A DNA stretch of 64,000 nt from Paenibacillus vietnamensis (GTDB taxonomy: Bacteria > Bacillota > Bacilli > Paenibacillales > Paenibacillaceae). The DNA lies in the NCBI RefSeq assembly GCF_020169515.1, contig NZ_JAHMHW010000006.1, positions 226,069 to 290,068 of the forward strand. Reading direction: 5' to 3'. The translations under genes were made by a program, and so were the position numbers. The notes beneath the pieces are model-generated. The model saw only the letters and a list, made by a program, of their open reading frames with translations, was not told the DNA's origin and made no database searches. Positions 18,589 to 26,700 of this stretch are shown here, one piece after another; positions within the stretch are counted from its first letter, which is position 1, and each line of letters begins with the position of its first letter.

Positions 18589-19494
18589 CTATGGTTTCGT
18601 AAACGACTTCCGGATTGGAAAAGCGGTGTCCAGCACGCCGATCAAGCTCAGCGGCGGGAACATCAGCACCGGAATCGCAATAAGTACCGGCACCGCCTTG
18701 TTCCATCCCCGCTCATGGGCGAGGAAGAAGAAAAATCCGACAGCCTGAAACGCAAATACAAAACTAAGCAAAGGCACCAGATTCATAACCGCAACGGAGA
18801 AGAACGATTCGCCCGCAGGGGACGATAACAGCTCAACCGCATATGCGATCAAATAAATCATAACCAGTATACGCGGCAAACGCCATTCCCTGGCCGAAGT
18901 AAATCTTGGCACTTCGGGGCCTCCGCTCCACTTCACCGCCCGGCGCGCAATATACTGCGTGATAACCGTGTACCCGAAGGCAATCATAATGAACGTCATC
19001 GGAATGGAATTGACGATCATGCTGATGACCGTTTCCGTGAAATCGGAGTTCCACTCGCTCGGGAGCATATTCTGGCTCTGCAAATTGTTAACCGTATCCC
19101 TGCCGATTTGACCCATCTCGCGGATAAGCGAAATATCCAGAAAAACCTCAAATACGAGCAGCTCCAGCATCAATTGGGCCAGAAATACGACCCCTACCGT
19201 CCGTATTACTCTGGAAGCAGGCGCCTGCTTCATGTACAAATGGCCCATCACGACGGACGGAATCAGGAAGAACAGTCCGATAATCAGCGTTGCCGGACCG
19301 CTAACGAAAAAAGCGATCGCCCACACGGGAATCAGGTGAAGCACGAACGATTTCGGCGGCAGCGTCGTATACAGTACGACGTACGGCACCATCAGCAGCA
19401 GCAAGGTAAACATGTTCAGCAGCGGCAGTACTAATGACAATAATAAAAGGAGTGCCGCAAAGCTCCACAGCACTGGTTTCAAGCCGGTTTTCAA
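18589..19494 (-). CDS. yybS: YybS family polytopic membrane protein (DUF2232)
   Basis: A 301-aa integral membrane protein with about eight hydrophobic segments (LWSFAALLLLLSLVLPLLN, FFVSGPATLIIGLFFLIPS and others), typical of DUF2232/YybS. Its function is unknown; the fold is related to small-molecule transport S components. The start is uncertain: TTG 19494 has AGAGG 8 nt upstream, and a GTG at 19503 is within the RBS. It is the first gene of the yybS-gdpP-rplI-dnaB group. Confidence 0.88.
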   Translation of the reverse strand: MKTGLKPVLWSFAALLLLLSLVLPLLNMFTLLLLMVPYVVLYTTLPPKSFVLHLIPVWAIAFFVSGPATLIIGLFFLIPSVVMGHLYMKQAPASRVIRTVGVVFLAQLMLELLVFEVFLDISLIREMGQIGRDTVNNLQSQNMLPSEWNSDFTETVISMIVNSIPMTFIMIAFGYTVITQYIARRAVKWSGGPEVPRFTSAREWRLPRILVMIYLIAYAVELLSSPAGESFFSVAVMNLVPLLSFVFAFQAVGFFFFLAHERGWNKAVPVLIAIPVLMFPPLSLIGVLDTAFPIRKSFTKP

Positions 19495-19557
19495 ACCGTT
19501 CACCTCTTGCGTATATAATCTGGTTTCTTGCGAAACTTTTACAATCCATTATAACAC

Positions 19558-19590
19558 AAAAGAAAGACGGAACCACTTTCTCATTCCGTC
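19558..19590 (-). terminator. Terminator after the CBS-domain gene
   Basis: Minus strand: stem GACGGAA/TTCCGTC followed by TTTCTTTT. It separates the CBS gene from yybS. Confidence 0.65.
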
Positions 19591-19636
19591 CCCATGTCTG
19601 TGTTTTCCCCGGTTTTAATACGGTTTGCAAGCCCGG

Positions 19637-20053
19637 CTACACCTTTTGCTGCTCCATTATAATCTTCTCGCAGTAATCGATAATTTCGCTCCTTCGGACG
19701 ATGCCGATAAACCGGTTCATATCGTCGACGACCGGCACGAAGTTCTGCACCTTCGCCAGCGAGATCAGATCGTCCATATTAGCGTCGATTCTTACGGTCT
19801 TATTGTTCAGCCGAAGAGGCACATCCGCCAGCTTTACCTTGCTTGCGTTCTCCAGCTTCAGGTCCGCATGCTTCTTCAGGTACCAGAGCAGGTCGCCCTC
19901 CGTAACCGTTCCGGCGTACCCGCCGTTCGCGTCGATAATCGGCACGGCCGTATACCGGTTATATTCCATTCGTTCCAGCGTCTGCCTCAGCGTCATATCC
20001 TGGGTGAAGCATATGACATCCTGCTTCGGCAATAAGAAAAACGCTATATTCAT
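19637..20053 (-). CDS. Two-CBS-domain protein
   Basis: A 138-aa soluble protein made of two CBS motifs (about 17-60 and 75-130), which form a Bateman module for adenine nucleotides or related ligands. Motifs include YTAVPIIDANGGYAGTVTEGD and FVPVVDDMNRFIGIVRRSEI. There is no attached catalytic or transport domain, so it is probably a free-standing sensor. I chose ATG 20053 (MNIAFFLLPK), the usual start of this family, with GGAG further upstream. Since gdpP is nearby, a c-di-AMP or AMP-sensing role is possible but unproven. Confidence 0.88.
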   Translation of the reverse strand: MNIAFFLLPKQDVICFTQDMTLRQTLERMEYNRYTAVPIIDANGGYAGTVTEGDLLWYLKKHADLKLENASKVKLADVPLRLNNKTVRIDANMDDLISLAKVQNFVPVVDDMNRFIGIVRRSEIIDYCEKIIMEQQKV

Positions 20054-20132
20054 CCTTCCAACCACTCCGTTCCGTTTGCTCAAACCCTTTCCACTCTCCC
20101 TGAAGGCAGCTGTCGGCTTCGAGCAAACCTCC

Positions 20133-21185
20133 TTACGGCTGTTCGGAGCCCGTTCCGCCGCCCGCGAGCGGCTGTACTTCGTTAACCTGATCCGCTGTAT
20201 ATTTCTCGGGCAATAATAGCTCCGATACGGGCGTATCCGCGTCCAGCCAGCTTTTGATCATCGTACGCACTTCCGCCAAATCCTCTTCGTCCGCAAAGTA
20301 ATACCAGGCCCCACCGCTCTCGAGACGGTGTCCGCTGCCAGCGAGCGAATGGCTGTAAATTTGGCGGTTCTCAGCTTTAAGCATCGTCTGTCCGAGCTCG
20401 ATGAGCTGCCGCGGAGGCAGATCGGTGCTGAAATTTCCGCCCATAATGTTCATGAGCTCAGGGATTTTGGACCATTGGTTCATTTGCTTGGCTTTATCCA
20501 TTAATAAGTTCAAAAAAATCTGATGCCGCTCCGTGCGGCTCATATCCCCGCCGGCATCCTCCCGGTAGCGGACATAATTGAGGGCGTCTATACCATTATA
20601 GCTCGGCTGCCCTGCTTTGATCACGAATTTCTCATGATCCGGATCGTCGTTAACCATATCTTCTTCAATAGGCAGGGAGATTCCTCCCAACGTGTCGATC
20701 ACTTTGCGGAACCCTTCGAAATTTATAGACGCATAATGACGAACCGGCGCGTCAAACAGCTTGGATACGGTATCCATCGCCATTCCCGCTCCGCCGAACG
20801 CATAAGCGTGGGTAATCTTGTCTTCCCTTCCCCTGCCGACAATTTCGACACGGGTATCGCGCGGAATCGACACCATCAGCAAATCTCCGTCGCTCGGGCG
20901 GACGACCGTATAAATCATCGTGTCCGACCGGCCGATCTCATTGCCGCGCTGGTCGACGCCAAGCAGCAGCATCGCGAACGGCTCCTTCTTTTCCTTGACC
21001 GTGCTGACCGGAACCGGCTCGCGTCCCTCGATCGGCTTGTAGGTTTGCACCAGTTCCTTCTCGAGACGGTCCTCCAGGAACCAATCGAACCCTAGCATGG
21101 CCAGCGCCCCGCGGTTCAAAAATACGGCCGTGAAAATAACAGCCAGCGAAATAATCGTAACCATCCACCATCTGCGTCTCTTCAT
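20133..21185 (-). CDS. LytR-CpsA-Psr (LCP) family wall polymer ligase
   Basis: Membrane-anchored LCP phosphotransferase that attaches teichoic acid-type polymers to peptidoglycan at the outer face of the membrane. It has a basic N-terminus (MKRRRWW), one membrane helix (about 8-28), and an LCP domain with LLLGVDQRG, RSDTMIYTVVRP, VSIPRDTRVEI, KITHAYAFGG, DTLGGI and YVRYREDAGGDMSRTERHQ, which holds the conserved Arg/Asp set. I chose ATG 21185; the AGGAG is about 13 nt upstream, a loose spacing, so an alternative start is possible. It is monocistronic and divergent from the small DUF4870 gene. Confidence 0.92.
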   Translation of the reverse strand: MKRRRWWMVTIISLAVIFTAVFLNRGALAMLGFDWFLEDRLEKELVQTYKPIEGREPVPVSTVKEKKEPFAMLLLGVDQRGNEIGRSDTMIYTVVRPSDGDLLMVSIPRDTRVEIVGRGREDKITHAYAFGGAGMAMDTVSKLFDAPVRHYASINFEGFRKVIDTLGGISLPIEEDMVNDDPDHEKFVIKAGQPSYNGIDALNYVRYREDAGGDMSRTERHQIFLNLLMDKAKQMNQWSKIPELMNIMGGNFSTDLPPRQLIELGQTMLKAENRQIYSHSLAGSGHRLESGGAWYYFADEEDLAEVRTMIKSWLDADTPVSELLLPEKYTADQVNEVQPLAGGGTGSEQP

Positions 21186-21318
21186 CGTATGATAAATTCT
21201 CCTATCTGCTCGATTGTAAATGCACATTCCCCTTCAGTTTAGACCAACGCCCCCGGAAACAGGTTACAAATTTTTTACAACGCGCCGGTCCCCTTTTGAA
21301 AACAGGTCTATGAAGAGC

Positions 21319-21347
21319 TTGTGCCGAATACAATCATGGCATATAAG
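21319..21347 (+). promoter_or_regulatory. Promoter of the DUF4870 gene
   Basis: TTGTGC, 17-nt spacer, TATAAG, placed 30 nt before the TTG start. A typical SigA-like promoter. Confidence 0.6.
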
Positions 21348-21376
21348 ATGAGAGCTCACAGAAAGGGTGACCGCTA

Positions 21377-21736
21377 TTGCTTCAACCTCCATCGCTGAAG
21401 CCTGACGCATCCTCCACCGGCCTCGATCCGAAGGTAGCCGGCTTGCTTTGTTATTTGGGCGGCTTCATTACAGGCATCATATTTCTTGTGCTTGAAAAGC
21501 GAAGCCGGTTCGTAAGGCTGCACGCCGTCCAGTCCATCGTCGTCTCCGTCGCATTAATCGTGCTTAATATTATTTTGGGATTCATTCCCCTCTTGGGGTG
21601 GATTCTCGGCGCGCTTCTTATTCCCGTCGCCTTTATCTTATGGATCGGTCTCATGCTGCTGACCCTTCAGGGGAGATTGTATAAGCTTCCCGTCATCGGT
21701 GACTGGTCGGAGCAGCAGGCTAACCGTTTTTATTAA
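21377..21736 (+). CDS. DUF4870 small membrane protein
   Basis: A 119-aa protein with three membrane segments (about 20-40, 52-75 and 78-97) in the typical DUF4870/UPF0132 pattern: KVAGLLCYLGGFITGIIFL, RLHAVQSIVVS, and a hydrophobic finish before a soluble tail (DWSEQQANRFY). Its function is unknown. The start is TTG, with AAAGGGTGA 6 nt upstream. It has its own promoter and terminator, making it a single-gene unit. Confidence 0.88.
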   Translation: MLQPPSLKPDASSTGLDPKVAGLLCYLGGFITGIIFLVLEKRSRFVRLHAVQSIVVSVALIVLNIILGFIPLLGWILGALLIPVAFILWIGLMLLTLQGRLYKLPVIGDWSEQQANRFY

Positions 21737-21817
21737 GCCGCTTTTGGCGGCCAAACAATGGACAGGTACCATTATACCGGATTCCGCTGCGCTTTCGCAT
21801 ATGTAATATTTTGAGAT

Positions 21818-21847
21818 AGAACGGCCTGGGGCCGTTCTATTTTTTTG
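21818..21847 (+). terminator. Terminator after DUF4870 gene
   Basis: AGAACGGCC, loop TGG, GGCCGTTCT, then ATTTTTTT. A perfect 9-bp stem about 80 nt past the stop. Confidence 0.93.
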
Positions 21848-21987
21848 TCCCCCGGCAGCGCCTGCTTAGCCGCTCTTGTGTCCTCTACGGCGTTTAATCG
21901 TTCACTAAACGGTTTATTCGATTATAAGAGGCTGGATCAATCCTCCGATTGAGATGGTTATATTTTCAAAAAGGATGTGATCCTATT

Positions 21988-23307
21988 ATGGGTGCAGGCT
22001 TCAATCTGTTTATGGTCGCTTTGCTCGTCGCGTTAACCGCTTTTTTCGTCGCTACCGAATTTGCCATTATTCGGCTCCGTTCCAGCCGCGTGGACCAGCT
22101 CGTCGTGGAAGGCCGGAAAAACGCCCTCGCCGTTCAGCGGGTTACAAGCAATCTCGACGGCTATCTGTCCGCCTGCCAGCTCGGCATTACCATAACGGCG
22201 CTGGGACTAGGCTGGCTCGGGGAGCCGACCGTCGAGAAGCTGCTGCTTCCCGTCTTCGAATTTTGGCATATGGACAGCGAGCTCAGTCATATATTGGCGT
22301 TTCTTATCGCCTTCTTTGCCGTGACGTACATTCACGTCGTGATCGGTGAGCTGGCGCCGAAGACCTTCGCCATTCAAAAAGCCGAGCTCATCAGCTTTGC
22401 CGTCGCGAAGCCGATCATTTTGTTTTACCGGGTCATGTATCCTTTCATCTGGGTGCTTAACGGCTCAGCCAACCTTCTCATCCGCCTGTTCGGTCTAAAG
22501 CCCGCCAAGGAGCATGAGGACGCTCATTCGGAGGAAGAGATTCAAATTATTTTGAACGACAGCCTGGTGAGCGGAAAAATTAACAATACGGAATACGGTT
22601 ATGTGAACCGGATTTTTGCATTCGACGAAATGCTGGCGAGAGAAATTATGGTTCCCCGCATCGATATGGCCGTGCTGTATTTGAATCGGACGATGAACGA
22701 AAATCTCGACATCATTCGAAAAGAGAAGTATACCCGCTTCCCGGTTGCCGGCGACAGCAAGGACAACATCGTCGGCATGATCAATACGAAGCAGCTGTTC
22801 TTGGAATACCAGGATCATAACGGCTTTGACCTTCAATCGGTCATGCATCCCGTAATGTCTGTGTCCGAGGTGATCCCGGTCAAGACGCTTCTGAGGCGAA
22901 TGCAGCAGGAGCGCGTCCATATCGCCATCGTCGTGGACGAATACGGCGGGACGTCCGGCATGGTCACGATCGAGGACATTTTGGAGGAAATTGTCGGCGA
23001 TATCCGGGACGAGTTTGACGATGATGAGCGAAAGGATATCGAGAAGCTCGATGAGCGGACTTACCTTCTTGACGGTAAAGTCACTTTAAGCGAGCTCGGC
23101 AATCTGCTTGGCGCGGATCTGGAGCGCGAGGAAGTCGATACGGTCGGCGGCTGGCTGTACAGCGAAATCGAAGACGTGAGGCCTGGCAAGCAGTTTAACT
23201 ATAACAACCTGCTCTTTACGATCCGCGAAATCGGCAAGCACCGTGTGAGCAAGGTCGAGCTGAAGCTGAGGGAGCGCGCGGCGAAGTGGAAGGCACGGGT
23301 GGAGTAG
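21988..23307 (+). CDS. CNNM/CBS-pair family transporter (HlyC/CorC type)
   Basis: A 439-aa membrane protein of the CNNM/CorC family, implicated in magnesium (or sodium/magnesium) efflux and homeostasis. A DUF21 membrane domain (about 1-185) contains LDGYLSACQLGITITALGLGW. Then follow two CBS domains (about 205-330, EIMVPRIDMAVL, FPVAGDSKDNIVG, HIAIVVDEYGGTSGMVTIED) and a C-terminal CorC_HlyC domain. I chose ATG 21988 with AAGGATGTGATC upstream. The older haemolysin label of this family is misleading. It is apparently monocistronic. Confidence 0.93.
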   Translation: MGAGFNLFMVALLVALTAFFVATEFAIIRLRSSRVDQLVVEGRKNALAVQRVTSNLDGYLSACQLGITITALGLGWLGEPTVEKLLLPVFEFWHMDSELSHILAFLIAFFAVTYIHVVIGELAPKTFAIQKAELISFAVAKPIILFYRVMYPFIWVLNGSANLLIRLFGLKPAKEHEDAHSEEEIQIILNDSLVSGKINNTEYGYVNRIFAFDEMLAREIMVPRIDMAVLYLNRTMNENLDIIRKEKYTRFPVAGDSKDNIVGMINTKQLFLEYQDHNGFDLQSVMHPVMSVSEVIPVKTLLRRMQQERVHIAIVVDEYGGTSGMVTIEDILEEIVGDIRDEFDDDERKDIEKLDERTYLLDGKVTLSELGNLLGADLEREEVDTVGGWLYSEIEDVRPGKQFNYNNLLFTIREIGKHRVSKVELKLRERAAKWKARVE

Positions 23308-23506
23308 GGCTGGGCGGTCCAGCCTCATAGCTGTCTTGCGCAATGTCTTCTGGCGTTGCTTAGACTGGTACGTCTCTTCTGGCGGTAACGGAAAGGAGAG
23401 TCGGTTAGGTCGGATGGTTCGCGTAGAAACCTTCATTCCAACCTCCATCGCTCGGACTGTAACACGGGGGCTCCCCTATAATGCTCAGCAAAGCCATAAA
23501 AACAAG

Positions 23507-23557
23507 GCTGTTTTCCCGGTCCCTGCATGATCCGTAGAAAACAGCTCCCTCCTTTTT
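23507..23557 (+). terminator. Probable terminator of the CNNM gene; rest of 23308-23623 empty
   Basis: Stem GCTGTTTTC/GAAAACAGC with a 21-nt loop, followed by a T-rich stretch (CCTTTTTG). It lies 200 nt past the CNNM stop. I see no gene in the remaining 316-bp gap. Confidence 0.5.
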
Positions 23558-23623
23558 GCCTGTTTAAGCATAATTTGCAGTCCATTGCGGCAAAATGTAC
23601 CCAAACGGGAAGGAGGGATTTTT

Positions 23624-24097
23624 TTGACTGAAACGATGGACATGTGGCTGAATATTATTTGCGGCTTCATTGTTCCCTGGTTATTCGGCGGTATTTATTT
23701 GGCGCGCAAAAGTCCTCTGGTGCTCCTGCTCATCTTCCCTGCAGGCTCAATCATCTCATCCCTCATTAATGCGTTAGGTTTTCATTTAAAATTTTGGGAC
23801 TTTACCCCGTTGATTCCGAATGATGAATCCATCTCCGCTTTGCCGCTTGATATCGGCATGTACCCGCTTCTTGCCTGCTTCATGATCAGAACGATCATAC
23901 AGAAGCGCAAGAAGACGGCTCTCGTATTTTTCCTGTTTGTGTTCTCCACTACGGTTCTCGAATATATCGGAACGATAATAGGCAAAGTCAGTTACGGACA
24001 CGGCTGGAATGTCGGCTTTACTTTTTTATCCTATTGCGTCGGCTTCGGCACCGTCTTCCTCTACTTCAAGCTGCTTGAGCGTCACCAGGTGCTGTAA
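23624..24097 (+). CDS. CBO0543-type small integral membrane protein
   Basis: A 157-aa membrane protein with five hydrophobic segments (MWLNIICGFIVPWLFGGIYL, LVLLLIFPAGSIISSLINAL and others), of the CBO0543 type common in sporeforming Bacillales. The function is unknown; members often occur as solitary genes. I chose TTG 23624, since AAGGAGGGA lies 6 nt upstream; the longer frame has no such signal. It converges on the AI-2E family gene with only 14 nt between the stops. Confidence 0.75.
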   Translation: MTETMDMWLNIICGFIVPWLFGGIYLARKSPLVLLLIFPAGSIISSLINALGFHLKFWDFTPLIPNDESISALPLDIGMYPLLACFMIRTIIQKRKKTALVFFLFVFSTTVLEYIGTIIGKVSYGHGWNVGFTFLSYCVGFGTVFLYFKLLERHQVL

Positions 24098-24111
24098 CGA
24101 GGCGTGATGCT

Positions 24112-25266
24112 CTACCCTTCTTTGTTTTCTTCATCGGTCCGGTACAGGGATGAACGCGATTTGAACCCTTCAAACAGGTGGGTTGCGAATACTTTAAGCA
24201 CGGCATACCCGGGTACGGCCAAAATAATGCCCACGATTCCGAACAGGTTGCCCGCCGTCAAAATGACGAAAATGATCGTAATCGGATGAATCTGCAGGCT
24301 TTTTCCCATAATTTGCGGTGAAATAAATTTTCCTTCGATGAGCTGCACGATCGTCCAGATGACAATCATCTTCAGCAGCATGACAGGTGAGGTGACCATC
24401 GCGACTACCAATGCAGGCGTAATGGCGATAGCCGGTCCCAGGTACGGAATAATGCTCGTGCATGCGGCTACGAGGGCCAGAACGAGCGAATACTCCAACC
24501 CGATAATCAAGTATCCGATATATAACAGCAGTCCGATGCAGAAGCTGACGATAATTTGTCCCCTGATATAGCTGCTGATTTGGCTGTTCATTTCCGCCAT
24601 GATCCGTTTCGACTGGGGCTGCAGCTTATTCGGCAGGAAACCCGCAATCGTCTCCGGAAGCTGTTTGCCGTCCTTAAGCAGGTAGAACAGAATAAACGGC
24701 AAGGTGACGATCGCCAAGACAACCTCCTTCAGGGCCCCGACGAACGATCCCAAGCTGTTAAGCGCACCGTTCAGCACCGAGGTAGCCTGCTCCGTTACGT
24801 TGCCCGTCAGCTCCGTCGGGTTCAGGTTCAGCCATTCCTGGATTTGAATGAATCCCGCGCTCCCTACAAACTGCTCGAATTCTTGCTTCAGCTGCTCGAC
24901 ATAATGCGGCAGGTTCTCCAGCAAGGCCGTTACCTGACCGCTCAAGAACGGAATAACCGCGACGAGAAGGACGGTAATGAGGCCGGCGACAAGCAGGAAC
25001 AGCGCGATGATCGAATGGACCCGCTTGACCCCTTTCCGTTCCATATAGTCCACAGCAGGATTCATCAAATAATAGACGATGCCCGCGAGGATAACCGGCA
25101 GCAGCAGCGTCTTGAGCAGGACAGTCAGCGGCGTGAAAATATACGATATTTTCGACAGCACCAGGACGTTCAGCCCCGCAAGCAGCAGGACTAGCAGAAA
25201 CAGCACGAATTTATTGTTCAGAATAAATGCTTTGAACCGTTCGGTTCCCGTTTTCACTTGGTTCAT
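24112..25266 (-). CDS. AI-2E family transporter
   Basis: A 384-aa polytopic membrane protein (about seven or eight helices) of the AI-2E/PerM/YtvI superfamily. Members include Na+/H+ antiporter-like, autoinducer-export and uncharacterised proteins. The family pattern is visible: an N-terminal helix pair, a large central amphipathic region (residues about 95-170), and the conserved ISPQIMGKSLQIHPITIIF near the C-terminus with GIVGIILAVPGYAVLKV. It is next to the Mrp operon and reads in the same direction but is separated from it by 316 bp. The exact substrate cannot be given. Confidence 0.88.
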   Translation of the reverse strand: MNQVKTGTERFKAFILNNKFVLFLLVLLLAGLNVLVLSKISYIFTPLTVLLKTLLLPVILAGIVYYLMNPAVDYMERKGVKRVHSIIALFLLVAGLITVLLVAVIPFLSGQVTALLENLPHYVEQLKQEFEQFVGSAGFIQIQEWLNLNPTELTGNVTEQATSVLNGALNSLGSFVGALKEVVLAIVTLPFILFYLLKDGKQLPETIAGFLPNKLQPQSKRIMAEMNSQISSYIRGQIIVSFCIGLLLYIGYLIIGLEYSLVLALVAACTSIIPYLGPAIAITPALVVAMVTSPVMLLKMIVIWTIVQLIEGKFISPQIMGKSLQIHPITIIFVILTAGNLFGIVGIILAVPGYAVLKVFATHLFEGFKSRSSLYRTDEENKEG

Positions 25267-25582
25267 ACGGCCTTTCCCTCTTTCTCGCGGCGACTTTGAT
25301 TATATCTTTTACGCAAAGAGGGGGCGAATGTAACACAAAACCTTCAACCGCGCTCGTTAAACGGCAAACGGCCCGCCGTCATAAATGGAAAGTATACCGT
25401 TAAATTCAGCACATGGATATATTCCCGCCGATTGACTGGATTTCATGTATCTAATTCCGGTCCATCGCACCAATTCAAGCAGATCGTCCGGTATATATAT
25501 ATCCAATCCAGCTATTTAGACAAAGAATGATCAAATATGGAAAATAATTACACTAAATACAGTTATTCGTCACCTCCCCTAG
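25267..25582. other. Gap between AI-2E gene and mrpG
   Basis: No gene or clear terminator is seen. It contains A+T-rich runs, including a TATATATATAT tract around 25491-25501, and probably holds the promoter of the AI-2E gene. Confidence 0.4.
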
Positions 25583-25957
25583 TCACCCTCGATCCTTCTC
25601 TTTCGCCAACTGCTCCGCCCAGTCGTCCTGCACGCTCCGCTCCCACAACGGTACGCCGGAGCGGTACGCCGCCCTCCCGTTCAAGTGGCCGGCTACCGGC
25701 GCGGTGACAAATACAAACACAATGCCGAGCAGCAGCTTCGCGCTGATATGATCCAAATAGATTGCGAAGTACAAAAAGGCTCCGGCTAAAATAAATAAGA
25801 CGCCAAGCGTCGCGCTTTTGGTCGCGGCATGCGAACGCAAATACACATCCGGCAGTCTGACCAGCCCAAATGCACTCAAAGCGCTTATCATAGCGCCTGC
25901 CAGCACGAGCAAGCCGATAACGATTTCACCCGCCTCGCTTATCATCTCCGCTTTCAA
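25583..25957 (-). CDS. mrpG: Mrp Na+/H+ antiporter subunit G
   Basis: A small three-helix subunit (124 aa) of the Mrp complex, with the MnhG/PhaG signature FGLVRLPDVYLRSHAATKSATLG at about 30-52. The last gene of the operon. The TTG start is preceded by AGAGGTG (6 nt) and lies inside mrpF (32-nt overlap), so it is translated with mrpF; an internal ATG at 25945 is an alternative. Confidence 0.92.
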   Translation of the reverse strand: MKAEMISEAGEIVIGLLVLAGAMISALSAFGLVRLPDVYLRSHAATKSATLGVLFILAGAFLYFAIYLDHISAKLLLGIVFVFVTAPVAGHLNGRAAYRSGVPLWERSVQDDWAEQLAKEKDRG

Positions 25958-26219
25958 TTACAACACCTCTTTCAATATATCTTGCAAAGGCCGTCGTTCC
26001 AATAAATGTTAAAATTCCGATTACCAGAATGATGTCGAAATACACATTCGTTTGGAGCACCATACAAATAATCGCGACCATGGACAGCAGAAGCACACCG
26101 ATCGTATCGAGTGCCGCAATGCGATCCGCAATAGACGGACCCTTCAGCAGTCTATACATGCAACCGATAATGGCAATCGACATAATCGTCAGCGACAAAA
26201 ACAGCAAATTGGACATCAA
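25926..26219 (-). CDS. mrpF: Mrp Na+/H+ antiporter subunit F
   Basis: A 97-aa subunit with three membrane helices. The family motif RLLKGPSIADRIAALDTIG is at about 23-41, followed by two hydrophobic helices ending in RYIERG. It is required for assembly of the multi-subunit Na+(K+)/H+ antiporter. It overlaps mrpE by 4 nt and mrpG by 32 nt. Confidence 0.94.
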   Translation of the reverse strand: MMSNLLFLSLTIMSIAIIGCMYRLLKGPSIADRIAALDTIGVLLLSMVAIICMVLQTNVYFDIILVIGILTFIGTTAFARYIERGVVIESGDDKRGG

Positions 26220-26695
26220 GGCCGCGTCACCTCCATAATCGCTTTCTCAAACGAGTCTTTGATCTGCCTGGACAGCTCATCTGCATTTCCGATATCCATA
26301 GCATGAATATAGAGCGTTCCGCCGTCCTTCGACACATCCAAGGTGAGTGTACCGGGAGTCAGGCAGATCAGACAAGATAATAAGGTGACCTCCCAATCGG
26401 ATTCCAGCTCCGTTTCCAGCGCAAGGATACCCGGACGGACCGTCAGCTTCGGCCTAATTATGTGCAGCAGAACGGCGAAGCTGGAAACGAATAGCTCCTT
26501 AATAAACAGCGCGAGCAGCTTGACGACCGCCCAAAGCCGCTTCAAATAAAAGTCCTGCGGCCAGAACCGGCTCAACAGCCCGATGCAAAAGATGCCGAGC
26601 AAGTATCCTACCGTAAAGCGCGGCGCCGACCAGTCGTTATACAGAAACATCCAGACGAAGGCAATGACCAGATTCAATACGATTTGTAAGCCCAT
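26216..26695 (-). CDS. mrpE: Mrp Na+/H+ antiporter subunit E
   Basis: A 159-aa membrane subunit. Two or three N-terminal helices (IVLNLVIAFVWMFLY, VGYLLGIFCIGLLSRF) are followed by a cytoplasmic domain with CLICLTPGTLTLDVSKDGGTL, the conserved LTPGTLT motif of MnhE. The start is ATG with AGAGGAG immediately upstream, just after mrpD. Stop-to-start distance from mrpD is 5 nt. Confidence 0.94.
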   Translation of the reverse strand: MGLQIVLNLVIAFVWMFLYNDWSAPRFTVGYLLGIFCIGLLSRFWPQDFYLKRLWAVVKLLALFIKELFVSSFAVLLHIIRPKLTVRPGILALETELESDWEVTLLSCLICLTPGTLTLDVSKDGGTLYIHAMDIGNADELSRQIKDSFEKAIMEVTRP

Positions 26696-26700
26696 CTCCT